From Clostridiales bacterium (lineage in GTDB: Bacteria > Bacillota > Clostridia > Lachnospirales > Lachnospiraceae), in assembly GCA_012512855.1 (NCBI GenBank), contig JAAZDK010000009.1, positions 1 to 64,000 on the forward strand: DNA of 64,000 bases, given 5' to 3'. Of the stretch, positions 61,928 to 64,000 are shown one piece after another. Position 1 is the first letter of the stretch; each line of letters starts with the position of its first letter. Below the pieces are notes generated by a model. It did no database searches. It worked only from the letters and a program-made list of their open reading frames with translations, and was not told the origin of the DNA. Both the position numbers and the translations under genes were made by a program.

Positions 61928-63364
61928 TTAATAAGCCTTGCCCCAGTATGCCATAACCTTGGCGGGTTTGCCGCAGCATACACAGGTATCCGAAATATGC
62001 TCCTGCTCAAAAGGCATGCAACGGGATGTGGCTCCTGTTCTTTCCTTAATCTCATTTTCGCAGGCCTCATCCATACACCACATGGCTTTGATAAATCCGG
62101 GCTTGTTGGCAACTATATCCTCAAACTCCTCCATATTCTTTGCAGTATAGGTATGGGCATCCCTGTGCTTTCTTGCTCTCTCCAGCATGTCGGCCTGCAT
62201 GGTTTCAAGTACATCGCCTGCCTTTGCGACTATTTCATCAAGGGAAACTATTATCTTCTCTCTTGTATCCCTTCTTACAATAACTGCCTGGTTAGCCTCA
62301 ATATCCTTAGGACCGATTTCAATTCTGACAGGTACACCCCGCATCTCATGCTCGGCAAATTTCCAGCCCGGGCTCTTGTCGGTATCATCAAGCTTTACCT
62401 TATAGGAGGCTGCCAGCTTTTCCTTAAGCTCACAGGCCTTATCAAGGACACCCTCCTTATTCTGGTTAATAGGAATTATCACTATCTGGGTAGGCGCTAT
62501 TCTCGGAGGCAGCACCAATCCGCTGTTGTCCCCGTGTACCATAATGATGGCGCCGATTATTCTTGTTGACATACCCCAGGAGGTCTGATGTACATACTGA
62601 AGGGTATTATTTTTGTCGGTATATTGAATGCCAAATGCGCGGGCAAAGCCGTCGCCGAAATTGTGGCTGGTGCCTGACTGAAGGGCCTTTCCGTCATGCA
62701 TCAGGGCTTCAATGGTATAGGTTTCCCTGGCTCCTGCAAACTTTTCCTTCTCCGACTTTTTACCCTTAATCATTGGAATAGCCAGAACCCTTTCGCAGAA
62801 GTCGGCATAAACATTCAGCATCTGTATAGTTCTTTCCTCAGCCTCCTGGGCAGTTGCATGGGCAGTATGGCCCTCCTGCCACAAGAATTCCATAGAGCGA
62901 AGGAATGGCCTGGTGGTCTTCTCCCAGCGCACTACCGAACACCACTGGTTATACAATTTAGGCAGATCCCTGTGGGACTGGATAATCTTTGAATAAAACT
63001 CGCAGAAAAGGGTCTCTGAGGTAGGTCTTACGCACATTCTCTCTGTAAGAGGCTCCCCACCTCCATGGGTAACCCAGGCCACCTCAGGAGCAAAGCCTTC
63101 TACATGATCCTTTTCCTTCTGCAGCAGGCTTTCAGGTATGAACATGGGCATATAGACATTTTCAACCCCTGTAGCCTTAAAATCGGCATCCAGCTGCTTC
63201 TGAATATTCTCCCATATTGCATATCCCAGAGGCCTGAGTATCATACATCCTCTTATGCTGGAGTATTCCACCAGCTCAGCCTTCTTTACAACATCAGTGT
63301 ACCATTGCGCAAAATCCTCTTCCATGGAAGTGATTGCTTCCACAAATTTCTTATCCTGTGCCAT
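61928..63364 (-). CDS. proS: Proline-tRNA ligase
   Basis: Class II aaRS motifs ([40 protein letters not shown]); C-terminal Cys-rich zinc-binding-like segment. Confidence 0.96.
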   Translation of the reverse strand: MAQDKKFVEAITSMEEDFAQWYTDVVKKAELVEYSSIRGCMILRPLGYAIWENIQKQLDADFKATGVENVYMPMFIPESLLQKEKDHVEGFAPEVAWVTHGGGEPLTERMCVRPTSETLFCEFYSKIIQSHRDLPKLYNQWCSVVRWEKTTRPFLRSMEFLWQEGHTAHATAQEAEERTIQMLNVYADFCERVLAIPMIKGKKSEKEKFAGARETYTIEALMHDGKALQSGTSHNFGDGFARAFGIQYTDKNNTLQYVHQTSWGMSTRIIGAIIMVHGDNSGLVLPPRIAPTQIVIIPINQNKEGVLDKACELKEKLAASYKVKLDDTDKSPGWKFAEHEMRGVPVRIEIGPKDIEANQAVIVRRDTREKIIVSLDEIVAKAGDVLETMQADMLERARKHRDAHTYTAKNMEEFEDIVANKPGFIKAMWCMDEACENEIKERTGATSRCMPFEQEHISDTCVCCGKPAKVMAYWGKAY

Positions 63365-63499
63365 AATCTCTCTCCTTTTATAATCAGTCTGAATAGTTTC
63401 CATAATATTGATTTTAGTGTTCTTCTTATGGAGTCATTATGCTGCCACAAGCCTGAGGGGTCTTGCCGCAGTAAGTGTTACCACCGCTATTTTATCCAT

Positions 63500-63715
63500 A
63501 AAAAAAGCCCTTCAGATCCCGTTAGGGACCGAAAGACTCGGCGGTACCACCCTGATTAACTGCGAATACGCAGTTCACTCTTGCCGTTAACGCCGGAATA
63601 CGTTGCATTTGAAAGCATATTCCCGTAATATGCTTTTTCATACAAAGCTCCGAGGCCGGTTCAATAAAGCGTGTATAAGAAGCTCCCACCAATGCTTCTC
63701 TCTCTGAAATACTTG
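63500..63715 (-). promoter_or_regulatory. T-box leader (Pro) of proS
   Basis: minus strand AGGGTGGTACCGCCGAGTCTTTCGGTCCCTAACGGGATCTGAAGGGCTTTTTTT; putative CCG specifier in ATTGAACCGGCC. Confidence 0.9.
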
Positions 63716-63833
63716 CTTTATCTACTATTCCTCTTCATAGCGGTCAAATATAAAATTACATGAAGATTAGGATCATTTTATTCCAGAAGCGGGAGTTTGT
63801 CAAGATAATCTTCTCCACCCATCATTCTCTGTA

Positions 63834-64000
63834 TCAGTCGGCTCCGGCTTCTTCTATGGGCATGCCCTTGTAAAATATTGCCTTATATATTGTTTTGATA
63901 ATTACCAGGCCTACAGGTCCCAGAATAAATCCTGCTACACCAAAGAGCTTTATACCCGCATACATTGCCATTAATGTATATAGGGGCTTGATGCCTATTC
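63834..64000 (-). CDS. C-terminus of AI-2E / YtvI-like sporulation membrane protein (truncated by window)
   Basis: Own translation: IGIKPLYTLMAMYAGIKLFGVAGFILGPVGLVIIKTIYKAIFYKGMPIEEAGAD*. Confidence 0.75.
   Translation of the reverse strand, partial: IGIKPLYTLMAMYAGIKLFGVAGFILGPVGLVIIKTIYKAIFYKGMPIEEAGAD

Overview
This 64 kb window looks like chromosome from a low-GC, spore-forming anaerobic Clostridia, probably Lachnospiraceae-like. That placement is inferred from gene content: SpoIIR, a YtvI-like protein, CotS-like and SPOCS/LysM proteins, an electron-bifurcating [FeFe]-hydrogenase, reverse rubrerythrin, PerR and T-box-controlled aminoacyl-tRNA synthetases. Most of the window is core metabolism, translation and sporulation. 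Accessory or unusual parts are: an IS30-family element (about 22.71-24.44 kb); a multiply disrupted solute-binding-protein pseudogene (about 40.2-41.84 kb); and a compact three-gene operon (43829-46431) encoding a TIR-domain protein, a Ppx/GppA-like protein fused to a nucleoside-2-deoxyribosyltransferase-like domain, and a second stand-alone deoxyribosyltransferase-like protein. That operon is the best candidate here for an undescribed nucleotide/NAD-centred conflict or signalling system. Other notable signals are an exactly 21-bp-phased TTAAY repeat array ending at a promoter (9.27-9.40 kb), a promoter/micro-ORF/terminator unit upstream of a CorC/HlyC-family gene (41.93-42.09 kb), a 16-mer shared by the perR and reverse-rubrerythrin promoters, a multi-hairpin pncB leader, a DUF1538 transporter paired with a two-domain PII protein, and an in-frame amber codon near the end of an Fe-hydrogenase-like gene. 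No database search or folding program was run. Family calls come from reading protein motifs.
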